64,000 bases of DNA from Sphingomonas sp. 28-66-16 (GCA_002281485.1 NCGF01000015.1:1-64000); one strand, 5' to 3'; positions 8,763 through 17,834 are shown, counted from the first letter of the stretch. A program made the numbers and translations. Notes: generated by a model from the letters alone, not told the origin.

Positions 8763-10076
8763 TCAAGCGATCATGCCGAGCGGGCTTTCGACCAGCGCCT
8801 TGAACGCCTGCATCAACTGCGCGCCGTCGGCGCCATCGATCGCGCGGTGATCGAAGCTGCCGGTCGCGCTCATCACCGTGGCCACGCCCAGCGCGTCGTC
8901 GATCACATAAGGGCGCCTTTCGCCCGCGCCGATCGCCATGATCATCGCCTGGGGCGGATTGATCACCGCTTCGAACTGCTTGATCCCGAACATTCCCATG
9001 TTGGAAAGGCTCGCGGTGCCGCCCTGATATTCGTGCGGCTGGAGCTTGCCCGCCTTGGCCTTGTCGGCGAGCGATTTCATCTCGGTCGAGATCGCCGACA
9101 GCGCCTTTGCCTCGGCGCCGGCGATGATCGGGGTGATCAGCCCGGTCGGCGTCGACACCGCGACCGAGATGTCGGCGCGGCTGTAGCTGATCAGCTGCTC
9201 GCCCGCGAACGAGACGTTGCACACCGGCACCTCGATCAGCGACTGGGCGAGCGCCTTGATCAGCAGATCGTTGACCGACAGCTTGATCCCGCGCGCGGTC
9301 AGCGCCGCGTTGAGCTCGCCGCGCAGCTTGAGCAGCGCATCGAGGCGGATGTCCACCGTCAGATAGATATGGGGAATCTGCTGCTTCGATTCGGTCAGCC
9401 GCCGGGCGATCGTCTTGCGGATATTGGAGAGCTTGGCCGCCGTGTGCGGAATTTCGGTGCTGAACGGGGCAGGCGCGACGGGCGGCGCCGGGGCTGCGGC
9501 GGTCGGCTGGGCGGGCGAGGGCGTTGGCGCCGCGCTCGGCGCGGGCGCTGGCGAGCCAGCGGTGGCGGTTGCGCCGGCCAGATCGGCCTTGACGATCCGG
9601 CCATTCGGCCCGCTGCCCGAGAGGCTGGCGAGATCGACCCCGGTCTGCGCCGCGATTCGCCGTGCCAGCGGGCTCGCCTTGATCCGCTCGCCATCGTCGC
9701 GCGCCGGGGCGGCCGGCGGCGACGACGGATCGGCGCGCTCGGCGGCCGTCGGTGTCGCCGCTGGCGCTGGCGTGGCGGTCGGCGCAGGCGCGGGGGTCGA
9801 GGCCGGCGCCGGCGTCGATGCGGCAGCGTCTTCGCCATCCTGGGTCAGCAAGGCGATCGCCGTGCCGACCTTCACATTGTCGGTCCCCTCGGCGATCAGG
9901 ATCTTGCCGATCACGCCTTCATCGACCGCTTCGAATTCCATCGTCGCCTTGTCGGTCTCGATTTCCGCCATCAGATCGCCCGAGCGGACCGTGTCGCCTT
10001 CCTTGACCAGCCATTTGGCGAGCGTTCCCTCCTCCATCGTCGGCGACAGAGCGGGCATCTTGATCTCGATCGGCAT
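8763..10076 (-). CDS. pdhC: Pyruvate dehydrogenase complex dihydrolipoamide acetyltransferase (E2)
   Basis: 437 residues. An N-terminal lipoyl domain has the lipoylated Lys in [12 protein letters not shown] long Ala/Pro linker follows, then the peripheral-subunit-binding domain ([17 protein letters not shown] ... [11 protein letters not shown]), a second Ala/Pro linker, and the catalytic acetyltransferase domain ending with [13 protein letters not shown], the HxxxDG active site. GAGGA 6 nt upstream supports the ATG at 10076; upstream frame is not family sequence. It heads a seven-gene minus-strand run that includes lpdA. The E1 genes pdhA and pdhB, often adjacent in alphaproteobacteria, are absent here. 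Confidence 0.95.
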   Translation of the reverse strand: MPIEIKMPALSPTMEEGTLAKWLVKEGDTVRSGDLMAEIETDKATMEFEAVDEGVIGKILIAEGTDNVKVGTAIALLTQDGEDAAASTPAPASTPAPAPTATPAPAATPTAAERADPSSPPAAPARDDGERIKASPLARRIAAQTGVDLASLSGSGPNGRIVKADLAGATATAGSPAPAPSAAPTPSPAQPTAAAPAPPVAPAPFSTEIPHTAAKLSNIRKTIARRLTESKQQIPHIYLTVDIRLDALLKLRGELNAALTARGIKLSVNDLLIKALAQSLIEVPVCNVSFAGEQLISYSRADISVAVSTPTGLITPIIAGAEAKALSAISTEMKSLADKAKAGKLQPHEYQGGTASLSNMGMFGIKQFEAVINPPQAMIMAIGAGERRPYVIDDALGVATVMSATGSFDHRAIDGADGAQLMQAFKALVESPLGMIA

Positions 10077-10144
10077 GGATGATCCTCGAACGATTCCTGG
10101 GGAGCGGATGCGCGCGTCCTTCGCCATCCGGGCGCGCGGGTCAA

Positions 10145-10179
10145 GACCATCGCGCAGTCGGCGGGCTTGCGCAATGGTC
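10145..10179. promoter_or_regulatory. Inverted repeat between pdhC and the stress-protein gene
   Basis: GACCATCGCGCA (10145-10156) and TGCGCAATGGTC (10168-10179) are inverted copies matching at 11 of 12 positions, with an 11-nt spacer. It sits in the 148-nt divergent promoter region, so a regulator site or a transcript hairpin are both possible. Confidence 0.4.
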
Positions 10180-10224
10180 GCGCGCCGCCCACCTAACGCC
10201 AGAGACAGGTCGGGGGCCGGGGCA

Positions 10225-10680
10225 ATGCGCATCTATCTGGTGGTGATCGACGAAAGCCCCGAGGCGAGCGTCGCGCTGCGCTTTGCCGCCCGTCGCGCGG
10301 TCAAGACCGGCGGCGGCGTCGCCATCCTGACCTTGCTGCCGCCCGCCGAGTTCGTGCCCTGGGGCGGCGTGCAGGCGACCATCGAGGAAGAGGCGCGCCA
10401 GCATGCCGAAGGCCTCGTCGCCGCCGCGGCAGGCACGCTGATCGCCGAATCGGGGCTCAAACCGACGATCACGGTGCGCGAGGGCGATGCGAGCAAGGTC
10501 ATCCGAGAGATGATCGCCGACAACAGCGAAATCGCCGCGCTGGTGCTCGCCGCCGCCGCCAGCGGCCCGCCGGGCCCGCTCGTCAGCCACTTCGCCGCCA
10601 GCGAGGCCGGCGCGCTGTCGATTCCGGTGATGATCGTGCCGGGGTCGCTGAGCCCCGAGGCGATCGACCGGCTGAGTTGA
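10225..10680 (+). CDS. Universal stress protein family protein
   Basis: 151-residue single UspA-type domain. It starts [20 protein letters not shown] and ends with the conserved [21 protein letters not shown]. The nucleotide-binding G-2x-G-9x-G(S/T) pattern is only partly recognisable, so ATP binding is uncertain. It is divergent from pdhC. The stop overlaps the possible upstream start of the next peptidase frame, but the true start of that gene is further down. Its specific role is unknown. Confidence 0.85.
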   Translation: MRIYLVVIDESPEASVALRFAARRAVKTGGGVAILTLLPPAEFVPWGGVQATIEEEARQHAEGLVAAAAGTLIAESGLKPTITVREGDASKVIREMIADNSEIAALVLAAAASGPPGPLVSHFAASEAGALSIPVMIVPGSLSPEAIDRLS

Positions 10681-10733
10681 TCGAATCGACCAGGTCGCTT
10701 GAACCGGCGGCGTATCGCGTGCACGATCATGCG

Positions 10734-12029
10734 ATGCGCACCCTTTCCCTGCTTCCGCTCCTGCTCGCCCTGCCCGCCGCTGCGAATGCCGCCGATGCGC
10801 CCGATCCCGCGAGGCTCAAGACCACCGTCGAAAAACTGGTGTCGTTCGGGACCCGCCACACGCTTTCCTCGCCGACCGATCCCAAGCGCGGCATCGGCGC
10901 GGCGCGCGCCTGGGCGGCCGACGAACTCGACAAGATCGGTGAAGCGTGCGGCTGCCTGCAGGTCCAGCGGATCGGCCGCACCTTCACCGGCCCGCGCGCG
11001 CCGGATGGGGTCGAGGTGATCGACGTGCTCGGCATCCAGCATGGCCGCAACCCCAACCGCGTCGTGATCGTCGGCGCGCATATCGACAGCCGGGTCAGCG
11101 ATGCGATGGACGCCACCAGCGACGCGCCCGGCGCCAATGACGACGGATCGGGCGTCGCGCTGGTGCTGGAAGCCGCGCGCATTCTGTCGAAGGAGAAATT
11201 CGACGCGACGATCGTCTATGCGATCTTCTCGGGCGAGGAGCAGGGGCTGTGGGGCGGACAATTGCTCGCCGAAACCGCCAGGGAGCGTGGCTGGGAAGTC
11301 TCGGCGATGCTCAACAACGACATCGTCGGCAACACGATGGGGCAGAACGGGGTGCGCGTGGCCGATCGCGTCCGCGTCTTTTCGGAAGGCATCCGCGCCT
11401 CGGAAGACCTCAAGGAGCAGCTCGCGCGGCGCGGCAATGGCGGCGAGGATGACGGCCCGAGCCGGATGCTCGCCAAGACGATCGACGGCATCGCCGCCGC
11501 CATCCCCGGCGGGCTCGACGTGTTCGTCGATCGGCGGCCCGATCGTTTCGGGCGCGGCGGCGATCACGAACCTTTCCTCAAGCTGGGCTATCCGGCGGTG
11601 CGTTTCTCGGTCGGCGCCGAGAACTGGACGCAGCAGCATCAGGACCTGCGCACCGAGGGCGGGATCGTCTATGGCGATACCGTCGACAAGATGGATTTTC
11701 CCTATCTCGCCAAGGTGACCGCGATCAACGTCGCCGCGATCCGCCGCTTCGCCAGCGCGCCGGGCACGCCCGCCGGCGTTACGATTTCGGGCGCGCTTTC
11801 CTATGATACCCAGGTCAAATGGCAGCCGGTCGCTGGGGCGACTGGGTACCGCATCCGCTGGCGCCGCACCGACGCACCAGGCTGGACCGGGTCACGCGAC
11901 GTCGAGGGCACCAGCGCGACAATCGCCAACGTGATCGTCGACGATCACCTCTTCGCGGTCTCGGCGCTCGGTGCGAACGGCGCCGAAAGCGTCCCCGCGC
12001 TTGCCGGCCCCGAACCCCGGCCGCGCTGA
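10734..12029 (+). CDS. Secreted M28-family zinc aminopeptidase with C-terminal fibronectin-type domain
   Basis: 431 residues. Signal peptide MRTLSLLPLLLALPAAANAA. The two-zinc site of M28 peptidases is visible: GAHIDSRV, GANDDGSGVALVLE, FSGEEQGLWG (catalytic Glu pair), NNDIVGN, and a C-terminal His in WTQQHQDLR. The last 95 residues (from about TPAGVTISGAL) resemble a fibronectin type III module, with VKWQPVAGATGYRIRWR. The frame opens upstream at 10677, but the ATG at 10734 starts exactly at the signal peptide. It probably releases N-terminal amino acids from peptides outside the inner membrane. Confidence 0.9.
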   Translation: MRTLSLLPLLLALPAAANAADAPDPARLKTTVEKLVSFGTRHTLSSPTDPKRGIGAARAWAADELDKIGEACGCLQVQRIGRTFTGPRAPDGVEVIDVLGIQHGRNPNRVVIVGAHIDSRVSDAMDATSDAPGANDDGSGVALVLEAARILSKEKFDATIVYAIFSGEEQGLWGGQLLAETARERGWEVSAMLNNDIVGNTMGQNGVRVADRVRVFSEGIRASEDLKEQLARRGNGGEDDGPSRMLAKTIDGIAAAIPGGLDVFVDRRPDRFGRGGDHEPFLKLGYPAVRFSVGAENWTQQHQDLRTEGGIVYGDTVDKMDFPYLAKVTAINVAAIRRFASAPGTPAGVTISGALSYDTQVKWQPVAGATGYRIRWRRTDAPGWTGSRDVEGTSATIANVIVDDHLFAVSALGANGAESVPALAGPEPRPR

Positions 12030-12048
12030 TCGGCGGCGTCGGAAAAAC

Positions 12049-12981
12049 TCAGCGGCAGCCGCACTGGCGCGGTGCCGGGCGCCATTTGCGCACCGGCTTG
12101 CGATAGACACGGCGGACGACCGGCGCGCGATATTCGACTTCCTCGATATATTCGGTCGTCGTCGTGGTCACCACTGGCGCCGACTGGACGGTGATCGTCG
12201 TCGTCACGCCGGGCGGGGAGACCCACTGGCCGTTGACATAGGTGCCGCTATACGTCCCGGCATAGCTGCCCCCGGCGGCATAGCCACCCGAATAGCCCTG
12301 CTGATAGGTCGGCTGGACGACCTCGCGCGGCTGATCGTAAACGACCGCCGGTGGCTGGGTATAGGTGCCCTGATACGTTCCCTGAAAGCCATAGGTCGGC
12401 GCCGAATAGGGCGCACCGTAACGCGGCTGAGGCTGATAGCTGCGCTGATCGCCATAGTCTCGCTGCTCGGCGTAGCCCCGCTGATCAAGATAGGCGCCGC
12501 CATCGTCATCGCGGTCCCAGTCGAGCCCGTTGACCGAGTCCCACACCCGGCCGCCGCGATCGACCAGGACCGCATCGTCGTAATAGCGCGTCCAATAATA
12601 ACCCTGCGGCGGCACCGACAGGCCATAGGACGCATAATTGCCGATGAAGAAGCTCGGGGCGACCCAGTAGCGCGGCAACGTCCAGCCGCGTGACGGGCGG
12701 CGATAGGCCTGCCAGCCGCCGGGCGCCTGCATCCCGCCGACCCAGCGGCCGCCGACCTGCCCGCCCCAGCGCTGGCCCCGCGCGGCGCCTTGGAAGGTCG
12801 TGCGCTGCTGCTGGATGCTCCCCTGAGGGAAGCCAGGCTGTGGCATCGCTCGCTGGGGGAAGCTCGCCTGGGGATAACCCTGTCGCGGCGCGCCGACTCG
12901 TTGCGCCTTGGCTGGCCCGGCGAGCATGCCCCCCGAAAGCCCCACCGAAAGCCCCAGGGCCAAAATCGTGCGAATCGCCAT
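12049..12981 (-). CDS. Secreted RcnB-family protein
   Basis: 310 residues, signal peptide ending at AGPAKA. The RcnB domain is recognisable around RPSRGWTLPRYWVAPSFF and GLSVPPQGYYWTRYYDDAVL. The rest is Gly/Gln/Tyr-rich with Thr-rich and basic C-terminal stretches. E. coli RcnB helps nickel and cobalt homeostasis in the periplasm; sphingomonads have many RcnB-like proteins whose function is not established. GGAGAG 5 nt upstream supports the start. It converges with the M28 peptidase gene, 19 nt apart. Confidence 0.8.
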   Translation of the reverse strand: MAIRTILALGLSVGLSGGMLAGPAKAQRVGAPRQGYPQASFPQRAMPQPGFPQGSIQQQRTTFQGAARGQRWGGQVGGRWVGGMQAPGGWQAYRRPSRGWTLPRYWVAPSFFIGNYASYGLSVPPQGYYWTRYYDDAVLVDRGGRVWDSVNGLDWDRDDDGGAYLDQRGYAEQRDYGDQRSYQPQPRYGAPYSAPTYGFQGTYQGTYTQPPAVVYDQPREVVQPTYQQGYSGGYAAGGSYAGTYSGTYVNGQWVSPPGVTTTITVQSAPVVTTTTTEYIEEVEYRAPVVRRVYRKPVRKWRPAPRQCGCR

Positions 12982-13093
12982 GGTTACTCTCCGAAACCGG
13001 CGCCGAATACGACCGACGCCTGCAATGATCTTAACCTTTTTGTTACCATTTTCAGGCGCCGCTGACCAGCGGGCGAGACTGTCCCGCTACGGG

Positions 13094-13573
13094 TCAGATA
13101 CGCGCCGCCAGCAACGCCGCGAGCGCCTCGACGCCCGCTGCATCCTCGCCATCGAACCGCGCCGCCTTGGGGCTGTCGAGATCGAGCACCCCGATCAGCG
13201 CGCCGGCGCGGATGATCGGCACGACCAGCTCCGAACGACTGTCGGCATCGCAGGCGATATGACCCGGAAACGTCTCGACATCGTCGACGCGCTGCGTTTC
13301 CAGCGTCGCAGCCGCCGTGCCGCAGACGCCGCTGCCGATCGCGATGCGGATGCACGCCGGCTTGCCCTGGAACGGCCCGAGCACCAGCGTATCGCCGACC
13401 AGCCGGTAAAAGCCCGCCCAGTTGAGGTCGGGCAGATATTGCCAGATCAGCGCGGCCGCATTGGCCATGTTGGCAATTGGATCGGGCTCGTCGCCGGTCA
13501 GCGCGTCGAGCGCCCCCAGCAGATCGCGGTAGAGCGCGCGCTTTTCCGAACCATCCACATCGAAAGCGTACAT
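13094..13573 (-). CDS. msrC: Free methionine-(R)-sulfoxide reductase (GAF-type)
   Basis: 159 residues. GAF-domain enzyme reducing free methionine-R-sulfoxide. It matches the family closely: LNWAGFYRL, LGPFQGKPACIRI, GSGVCGTAAAT, FPGHIACDADSRSELVVP. The conserved catalytic and resolving cysteines lie in KPAC, GVCG and IACD. The ATG at 13573 has GAGG 5 nt upstream. It is the last gene of a minus-strand rluA-like/arfB/msrC group with 19 nt to arfB. Confidence 0.92.
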   Translation of the reverse strand: MYAFDVDGSEKRALYRDLLGALDALTGDEPDPIANMANAAALIWQYLPDLNWAGFYRLVGDTLVLGPFQGKPACIRIAIGSGVCGTAAATLETQRVDDVETFPGHIACDADSRSELVVPIIRAGALIGVLDLDSPKAARFDGEDAAGVEALAALLAARI

Positions 13574-13592
13574 AGTTTCCTCTTTGTAAGGG

Positions 13593-14000
13593 CTAATCGA
13601 GATCGATCCGGCCGCGCCCCGCCTTGATCGCGCTGCGGCCCTTCTTGGCATCGACCCGCCGCGCCTTGGCGGCCTTGCTCGGCTTGGTCTTGACGCGGCG
13701 CACCGGGCGTTCGTGCGCCTTGCCGATCAATTCGGCGAGGCGCGCGCGGGCATCGACGCGATTGGCATCCTGGGTGCGGAATTTGCGCGCAGTGACGATC
13801 AGCTCGCCCGCCGCCGTCATCCGGGTGCCCGCCAGCGTCTTCAGCCGCTGATAGACGTCGGGTGCGAGCCCGAGCCGGAACACCGCCACCCGCAGTTGCA
13901 CCGCCGTCGCCACCTTGTTGACATTCTGCCCGCCCGGCCCCGAGGCGGCGAGGAAACGCTCCTCCTCGATCGCGCTTTCGGGGAGGACATAGTCAGCCAT
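13593..14000 (-). CDS. arfB: Alternative ribosome-rescue factor / peptidyl-tRNA hydrolase ArfB
   Basis: 135 residues with the release-factor catalytic motif SGPGGQNVNK (GGQ) and a basic Lys/Arg-rich C-terminal tail. ArfB inserts that tail in the empty mRNA channel to release stalled ribosomes. There is no RF codon-recognition domain, which separates it from RF1 and RF2. The ATG at 14000 overlaps the end of the pseudouridine synthase gene by 8 nt; an ATG at 14015 in the same frame is possible. Confidence 0.92.
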   Translation of the reverse strand: MADYVLPESAIEEERFLAASGPGGQNVNKVATAVQLRVAVFRLGLAPDVYQRLKTLAGTRMTAAGELIVTARKFRTQDANRVDARARLAELIGKAHERPVRRVKTKPSKAAKARRVDAKKGRSAIKAGRGRIDLD

Positions 14001-14670
14001 CGCCGGGCTCGGCAAGCGCGACCGGGCCGAACCCCGCCGCCACGAATCGCTCGGGCAGCGGCGCCTGCGCCGTCACGTCGGGCTTGCCCTCGCGCGGCAC
14101 CGTGAGCGCGGCGGCATGGAGCAGCATGCCGTGCGGTCCCTTTCGGCCATAGACCGGGTCACCGGCGACCGGCGCACCGAGCCCTTCGGCGGCATGGACC
14201 CGGATCTGATGCGTGCGCCCCGTTTCGGGGGTGAACTCGACCAGCGCCTGGCCGCCCTCGATCCGCACCAGCCGCCAATGGGTGCGCGAGGGGCGGCCCT
14301 CGGGATCGCCGATCATCCGCCAGCCCTCGGCCTCGCTGCTGATCTTGCTCAGCGCCAGATCGATCAGCCCCTCGGTCCCTGCCGGGATCGCATCGAGCAC
14401 CGCCAGATAGCGCTTGGCGACGAGCCCCGCCTCGAACGCGCGCTGGAACCGCTTGTGCGCCTTGGGATTGCGCGACAGCAGCAGGCAGCCGCTGGTGTCG
14501 CGATCGAGCCGGTGGACCGCCTGCGGCCAGCGCTGAAAGCCGAAGGTCAGGCTCTGGAGATGGTTCTCGAGGCTCAGCGCGCCGTCGCGCGGCGGATCGA
14601 CCGGCAAGCCGGCCGGCTTGTCGATCACGATCGCCTCGCCGTCGATGAACAGGACATGGTCTGTAATCAT
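13993..14670 (-). CDS. RluA-family RNA pseudouridine synthase
   Basis: 225 residues. The catalytic motif HRLDRDTSGCLLL holds the nucleophilic Asp; ETGRTHQIRVHAA is the second family signature. There is no S4 domain, so it is a short RluA-type enzyme; which uridine in rRNA or tRNA is modified cannot be told. The ATG at 14670 fits the family N-terminus (VLFIDGEAIVIDKPAGL); upstream frame belongs to the divergent gene. First of three translation- and repair-related genes on this strand. Confidence 0.9.
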   Translation of the reverse strand: MITDHVLFIDGEAIVIDKPAGLPVDPPRDGALSLENHLQSLTFGFQRWPQAVHRLDRDTSGCLLLSRNPKAHKRFQRAFEAGLVAKRYLAVLDAIPAGTEGLIDLALSKISSEAEGWRMIGDPEGRPSRTHWRLVRIEGGQALVEFTPETGRTHQIRVHAAEGLGAPVAGDPVYGRKGPHGMLLHAAALTVPREGKPDVTAQAPLPERFVAAGFGPVALAEPGDG

Positions 14671-14730
14671 AAGCGAGGCCCTTGCCACTGTGCGCGCGTG
14701 CGTGCCAGAAAAAGCGAGTCTCGCGGGGGA

Positions 14731-15519
14731 ATGATGAAACGACCGATCGTCTGCTTGCTGGCGCTGTTCGCGGTGACCCCGGCGGCGCTGGGCGCCGAAC
14801 TGCTGTGCGTCAGCGAAAGCATCCCGCCCGGAATCGACGGGCGGCTGCTCGGGCATCTGCCCTATACCGAAGTCGGCCCCGCCGATCTCGTCCCCGCCCC
14901 GGCCGGTTTCGCGCTCAACGGCGTCTGCCTGCTCCGCCGCGATGCGGCGAACGATCTCGCGCGGATGCTGATCGCTGCCGATTCGGTGCCGGCGGTGTGG
15001 GGGCGGTTGCGGGCGGTTTCGTGTTTTCGCAGCATCGCCCGGCAGCGCGCGGTGTTCTGCGCCCAGATCGGGCCGCACAAACGGTGCCGCAATGCCGCCG
15101 AACGCGCCCGGGCGGTGGGACCACCGGGCTTCAGCGAGCATGCCACCGGCTATGCGATCGATTTCGGCACCCGGCCCTCGCCCGGTTGCGGCGACGCCAG
15201 CGCCTGCTTCGCGCAGACGCCGGCGGGCCGCTGGCTGATCGATCATGCCCCCGACTTCGGCTTCGAGCTATCGTTTCCGGCCGGCAACGCGCAAGGCGTG
15301 ACCTGGGAACCGTGGCACTGGCGCTGGGTGGGCACGGGGATCGCCAGCCCCGGCGCGGCGGTCGCCCGATCGATCTTCGTGCGTGCGCGTCAGGAATTTC
15401 CGGCCCAGCCGACCACCCCCGATACGGCGATACGAGCGCTCATTCCGCCCGCCATCGCCATGCCGATGCCGGCGCCGACGGCAACCCCGCATATCGAGGT
15501 GCCGTCGACGATCCGGTGA
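14731..15519 (+). CDS. Secreted M15-family (VanY-like) D-Ala-D-Ala carboxypeptidase
   Basis: 262 residues. Signal peptide RPIVCLLALFAVTPAALGAE. Zinc-peptidase residues fit family M15: SEHATGYAIDF (His and Asp ligands) and TWEPWHWRW (catalytic Glu and His ligand). It probably trims peptidoglycan stem peptides in the periplasm. The last 40 residues form a Pro/Ala/Thr-rich tail outside the catalytic domain. Two adjacent ATG codons (14731, 14734) follow a GGGGGA. Divergent from the pseudouridine synthase gene. Confidence 0.87.
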   Translation: MMKRPIVCLLALFAVTPAALGAELLCVSESIPPGIDGRLLGHLPYTEVGPADLVPAPAGFALNGVCLLRRDAANDLARMLIAADSVPAVWGRLRAVSCFRSIARQRAVFCAQIGPHKRCRNAAERARAVGPPGFSEHATGYAIDFGTRPSPGCGDASACFAQTPAGRWLIDHAPDFGFELSFPAGNAQGVTWEPWHWRWVGTGIASPGAAVARSIFVRARQEFPAQPTTPDTAIRALIPPAIAMPMPAPTATPHIEVPSTIR

Positions 15520-15526
15520 TCGCCGT

Positions 15527-16129
15527 TCAGGCGATCAGCTTGCCGGCGGTTTCGGCGATCCGCCGCCCCTGATAGCGCGCGCCATCGAGGTCCGTCGCCG
15601 ATGGCTGACGGCTGCCGTCGCCATCCGCGATCGTCGTCGCGCCATAGGGCGATCCGCCCTTGACCTCGTCGACGCCCATCTGCGCCTGATAGCCGTAATC
15701 GAGCCCGACGATGGTCATGCCGAAATGCAGCAGGTTGGTGATGATCGAGAACAGGGTCGTTTCCTGCCCGCCATGCTGCGAAGCGGTCGAGGTGAACGCG
15801 CCGCCGACCTTGCCGTGCAGCGCACCGCGGAACCACAGGCCGCCGGCGAGATCGAGAAACGCCGCCATCTGGCTCGGGATCCGGCCGAACCGGGTCGGCG
15901 CGCCGATGATGATCGCATCGTAATCGGCCAGTTCCTCGACATTGCCGATCACGGGATGGGCGGTGTCGGTCTTGAAATGCGCGGCTTCGACCACGGCTTG
16001 CGGGGCCGTTTCGGGGACGCGGCGAATGTCGACCTGGGCACCGGCGGAACGCGCGCCCTCGGCGACGGCATCGGCCATCTGCTCGATGTGGCCATAGGAC
16101 GAATAATAGAGGACGAGCACTTTGGTCAT
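15527..16129 (-). CDS. wrbA: NAD(P)H:quinone oxidoreductase WrbA
   Basis: 200-residue flavodoxin-like enzyme that makes two-electron reductions of quinones with FMN. Recognised by [15 protein letters not shown] (FMN phosphate loop), [28 protein letters not shown] and [23 protein letters not shown] 7 nt upstream supports the ATG. It lies downstream of the pirin gene on the same strand, a common pairing in proteobacteria and consistent with quinone or redox stress. Confidence 0.95.
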   Translation of the reverse strand: MTKVLVLYYSSYGHIEQMADAVAEGARSAGAQVDIRRVPETAPQAVVEAAHFKTDTAHPVIGNVEELADYDAIIIGAPTRFGRIPSQMAAFLDLAGGLWFRGALHGKVGGAFTSTASQHGGQETTLFSIITNLLHFGMTIVGLDYGYQAQMGVDEVKGGSPYGATTIADGDGSRQPSATDLDGARYQGRRIAETAGKLIA

Positions 16130-16235
16130 GACGTAATTCCTTGAAATCGAATGTTTCTGATCGGGAAAGACTATCGGGAGAAAGATATCGGGGCGGACAT
16201 ATCTCGGGGGAGGGGAGGAGCTATGCCCGCCCCGT

Positions 16236-16257
16236 CCGGTCCCGCGAGCGGGCCCGG
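16236..16257. repeat. GC-rich hairpin between pirin and wrbA genes
   Basis: CCGG-T-CCCGC (16236-16245) pairs with GCGGG-C-CCGG (16248-16257). No T-run follows on either strand, so it is not a standard intrinsic terminator; it may shape the transcript between the two genes. Confidence 0.4.
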
Positions 16258-16278
16258 AAACGAGGAAAGGAGGAAAGG

Positions 16279-16992
16279 TTATTCGCTGTCGACGAGGACG
16301 ATCTCGGCATCCTCGATCGCGCTGATCGCGATCGTCATCGGGCCGCGAAGCGCCACCCCGTCGCGCGCCTCGATCCGCTCGCCGTCGATCTCGATCGCGC
16401 CGGTCGCGGGCACGAGATAGGCGTGGCGCCCCTCGCCCAGCTCATGGCTGATCGTCGCGCCGGCAGCGACGGTCGCCGCCAGCAGCCGGGCATCGGCCCG
16501 GATCGGCAGCGCGCCGGTATCTTCGGCAAAGCCGCTGGCAAGCGTCACGAACTGCCCCGAACGATCGCCTTTGGGGAAGGGCTTCGCCCCCCAGCTCGGC
16601 GATCCGCCGAGGCGCTTGGGCTCGATCCAGATCTGGAACAACGTCGTCGTCTCGGATTCGAGATTATATTCGGCGTGGCGGACCCCGGTGCCGGCGCTCA
16701 TCACCTGGACGTCGCCCGCGCCGGTGCGGCCCTTGTTACCCAACGAATCCTGGTGGGTGATCGCGCCGGTACGGACATAGGTAATGATCTCCATGTCGCG
16801 GTGCGGATGCGGCGGAAAGCCCGAATTGGCAGCGATCTCGTCATCGTTCCAGACGCGGATGCTGCCCCAGCCCATCCGGGCGGGATCGTAATATTCCGCA
16901 AAAGAGAAATGATGCCGCGCGTTGAGCCAGCCGTGATCGGCGTGGCCGAGGCTGGCGAAGGGGCGGCGATCGATGCGTGATTTGGTCAGCAT
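16279..16992 (-). CDS. Pirin family protein (cupin; quercetinase-like)
   Basis: 237 residues, bicupin. N-terminal metal site [16 protein letters not shown] (HPH plus later His/Glu), then [13 protein letters not shown] and [13 protein letters not shown], all typical of YhhW/pirin proteins. Some members dioxygenate quercetin-like flavonols. AAGGAG 8 nt upstream of ATG. Same strand and 150 nt before wrbA, probably cotranscribed; a LysR gene lies about 850 nt away in the opposite direction. Confidence 0.92.
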   Translation of the reverse strand: MLTKSRIDRRPFASLGHADHGWLNARHHFSFAEYYDPARMGWGSIRVWNDDEIAANSGFPPHPHRDMEIITYVRTGAITHQDSLGNKGRTGAGDVQVMSAGTGVRHAEYNLESETTTLFQIWIEPKRLGGSPSWGAKPFPKGDRSGQFVTLASGFAEDTGALPIRADARLLAATVAAGATISHELGEGRHAYLVPATGAIEIDGERIEARDGVALRGPMTIAISAIEDAEIVLVDSE

Positions 16993-17056
16993 AGCTAATA
17001 CTCCTTGTCTCGGAGCCTAGATAGCAACCCGAATCAGCACGTAAATGGAAACAGAA

Positions 17057-17071
17057 GAAACGCTTCGTTTC
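17057..17071. promoter_or_regulatory. Inverted repeat upstream of the pirin gene
   Basis: GAAACG-CTT-CGTTTC is a perfect 6-bp-arm inverted repeat 65-80 nt upstream of the pirin start. Position and size would suit an operator, for example for the nearby LysR protein. No direct evidence. Confidence 0.35.
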
Positions 17072-17102
17072 GGTTTTGATGTCGTTGATCGTTGGTCGAT
17101 CG

Positions 17103-17702
17103 TCAGCGACGCACCTCGCATACCGACATCACCGTCGGCCGTGTCGTCCGCCATTTGCCGGTCCAGCTGCCGTTCGCGCGCGTGGCAACGCCTGGACACA
17201 CGCGCTGGGCGTCGAACTGCGTGACCAGCCAGCTACCGGCCTCCACCTCTTCGATCACGGGCTCGCGCGGGCGGCGATCATAGCCGTCGCGGCGATCCCC
17301 GAAGCCATTGCCGCGGAATCGATCGCCACCAAATCCGCCCCGCGGACCGTTCTCGACCGAAGCGATGCGGTAGAGCGGCCGATAGGCGCCGCCCCGCTCG
17401 GTGATCAGGATGGCGCGCGCGCCGAGATTGAGGCGGATCTGGACGTCGCGCGTCGGATCGTTGAGATCGATCCAGTCGGGCCCGCGCGCCAGTTCGTCGA
17501 ACCGCGCCTTTATCTGCTGGCCCATGCCATATTCGGTCCAATGGCCGCGACCGTCATAGACGAACCGGCCGCCGGGATAATTGACCGTACTGACGTTGGC
17601 CTCGCGGTTCTCATAGCCTGTGGGCCGGCCCCAATCCTGCGCCGCTACCGGCGCCGCGAGCGTGATCGCCAATGCTGCTGCAGCCAATGAATACCACGTC
17701 AT
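17103..17702 (-). CDS. Secreted protein with C-terminal mannan-binding-lectin-like repeat
   Basis: 199 residues, signal peptide ending APVAAQ. The N-terminal half (RFVYDGRGHWTEYG ... QIRLNLGARAILITERGGAYR) is not recognised. A Gly/Arg/Asp-rich linker follows (about 120-145). The last 45 residues (AGSWLVTQFDAQRVCPGVA ... GSWTGKWRTT ... MSVCEVRR) resemble one repeat of the mannan-binding lectin MVL family, whose repeats read roughly W-SNAEAQ ... FTGQW-T ... MSV-EV. Two cysteines (VCPG and SVCE) could form a disulfide. Sugar binding is inferred from this similarity recalled from memory. Confidence 0.6.
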   Translation of the reverse strand: MTWYSLAAAALAITLAAPVAAQDWGRPTGYENREANVSTVNYPGGRFVYDGRGHWTEYGMGQQIKARFDELARGPDWIDLNDPTRDVQIRLNLGARAILITERGGAYRPLYRIASVENGPRGGFGGDRFRGNGFGDRRDGYDRRPREPVIEEVEAGSWLVTQFDAQRVCPGVATRANGSWTGKWRTTRPTVMSVCEVRR

Positions 17703-17834
17703 CGAACGTCACTCTCCTGCCGGCCATCGCCCTTTCGCCCGTATCTCGCCCAGACCGACGAGGCCGATCAATCGGCATTTCGGAAACGATAGACTCCCGT
17801 TGTTTCGCGGCCTGTTAGCCCTTATCGGGATGGC

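Noticed and set aside
9460-9830. Repetitive GC-rich tracts in pdhC considered as a repeat array
   Set aside because: They encode the normal Ala/Pro linkers of E2 and have no conserved spacers.
13029-13052. TTAAC...GTTACC considered as a second CtrA box
   Set aside because: Spacing is 8, not 7, and the second half is TTAC, so it fails the consensus.
16236-16257. Hairpin after the pirin gene considered as an intrinsic terminator
   Set aside because: No T-run on either strand; kept only as a hairpin.
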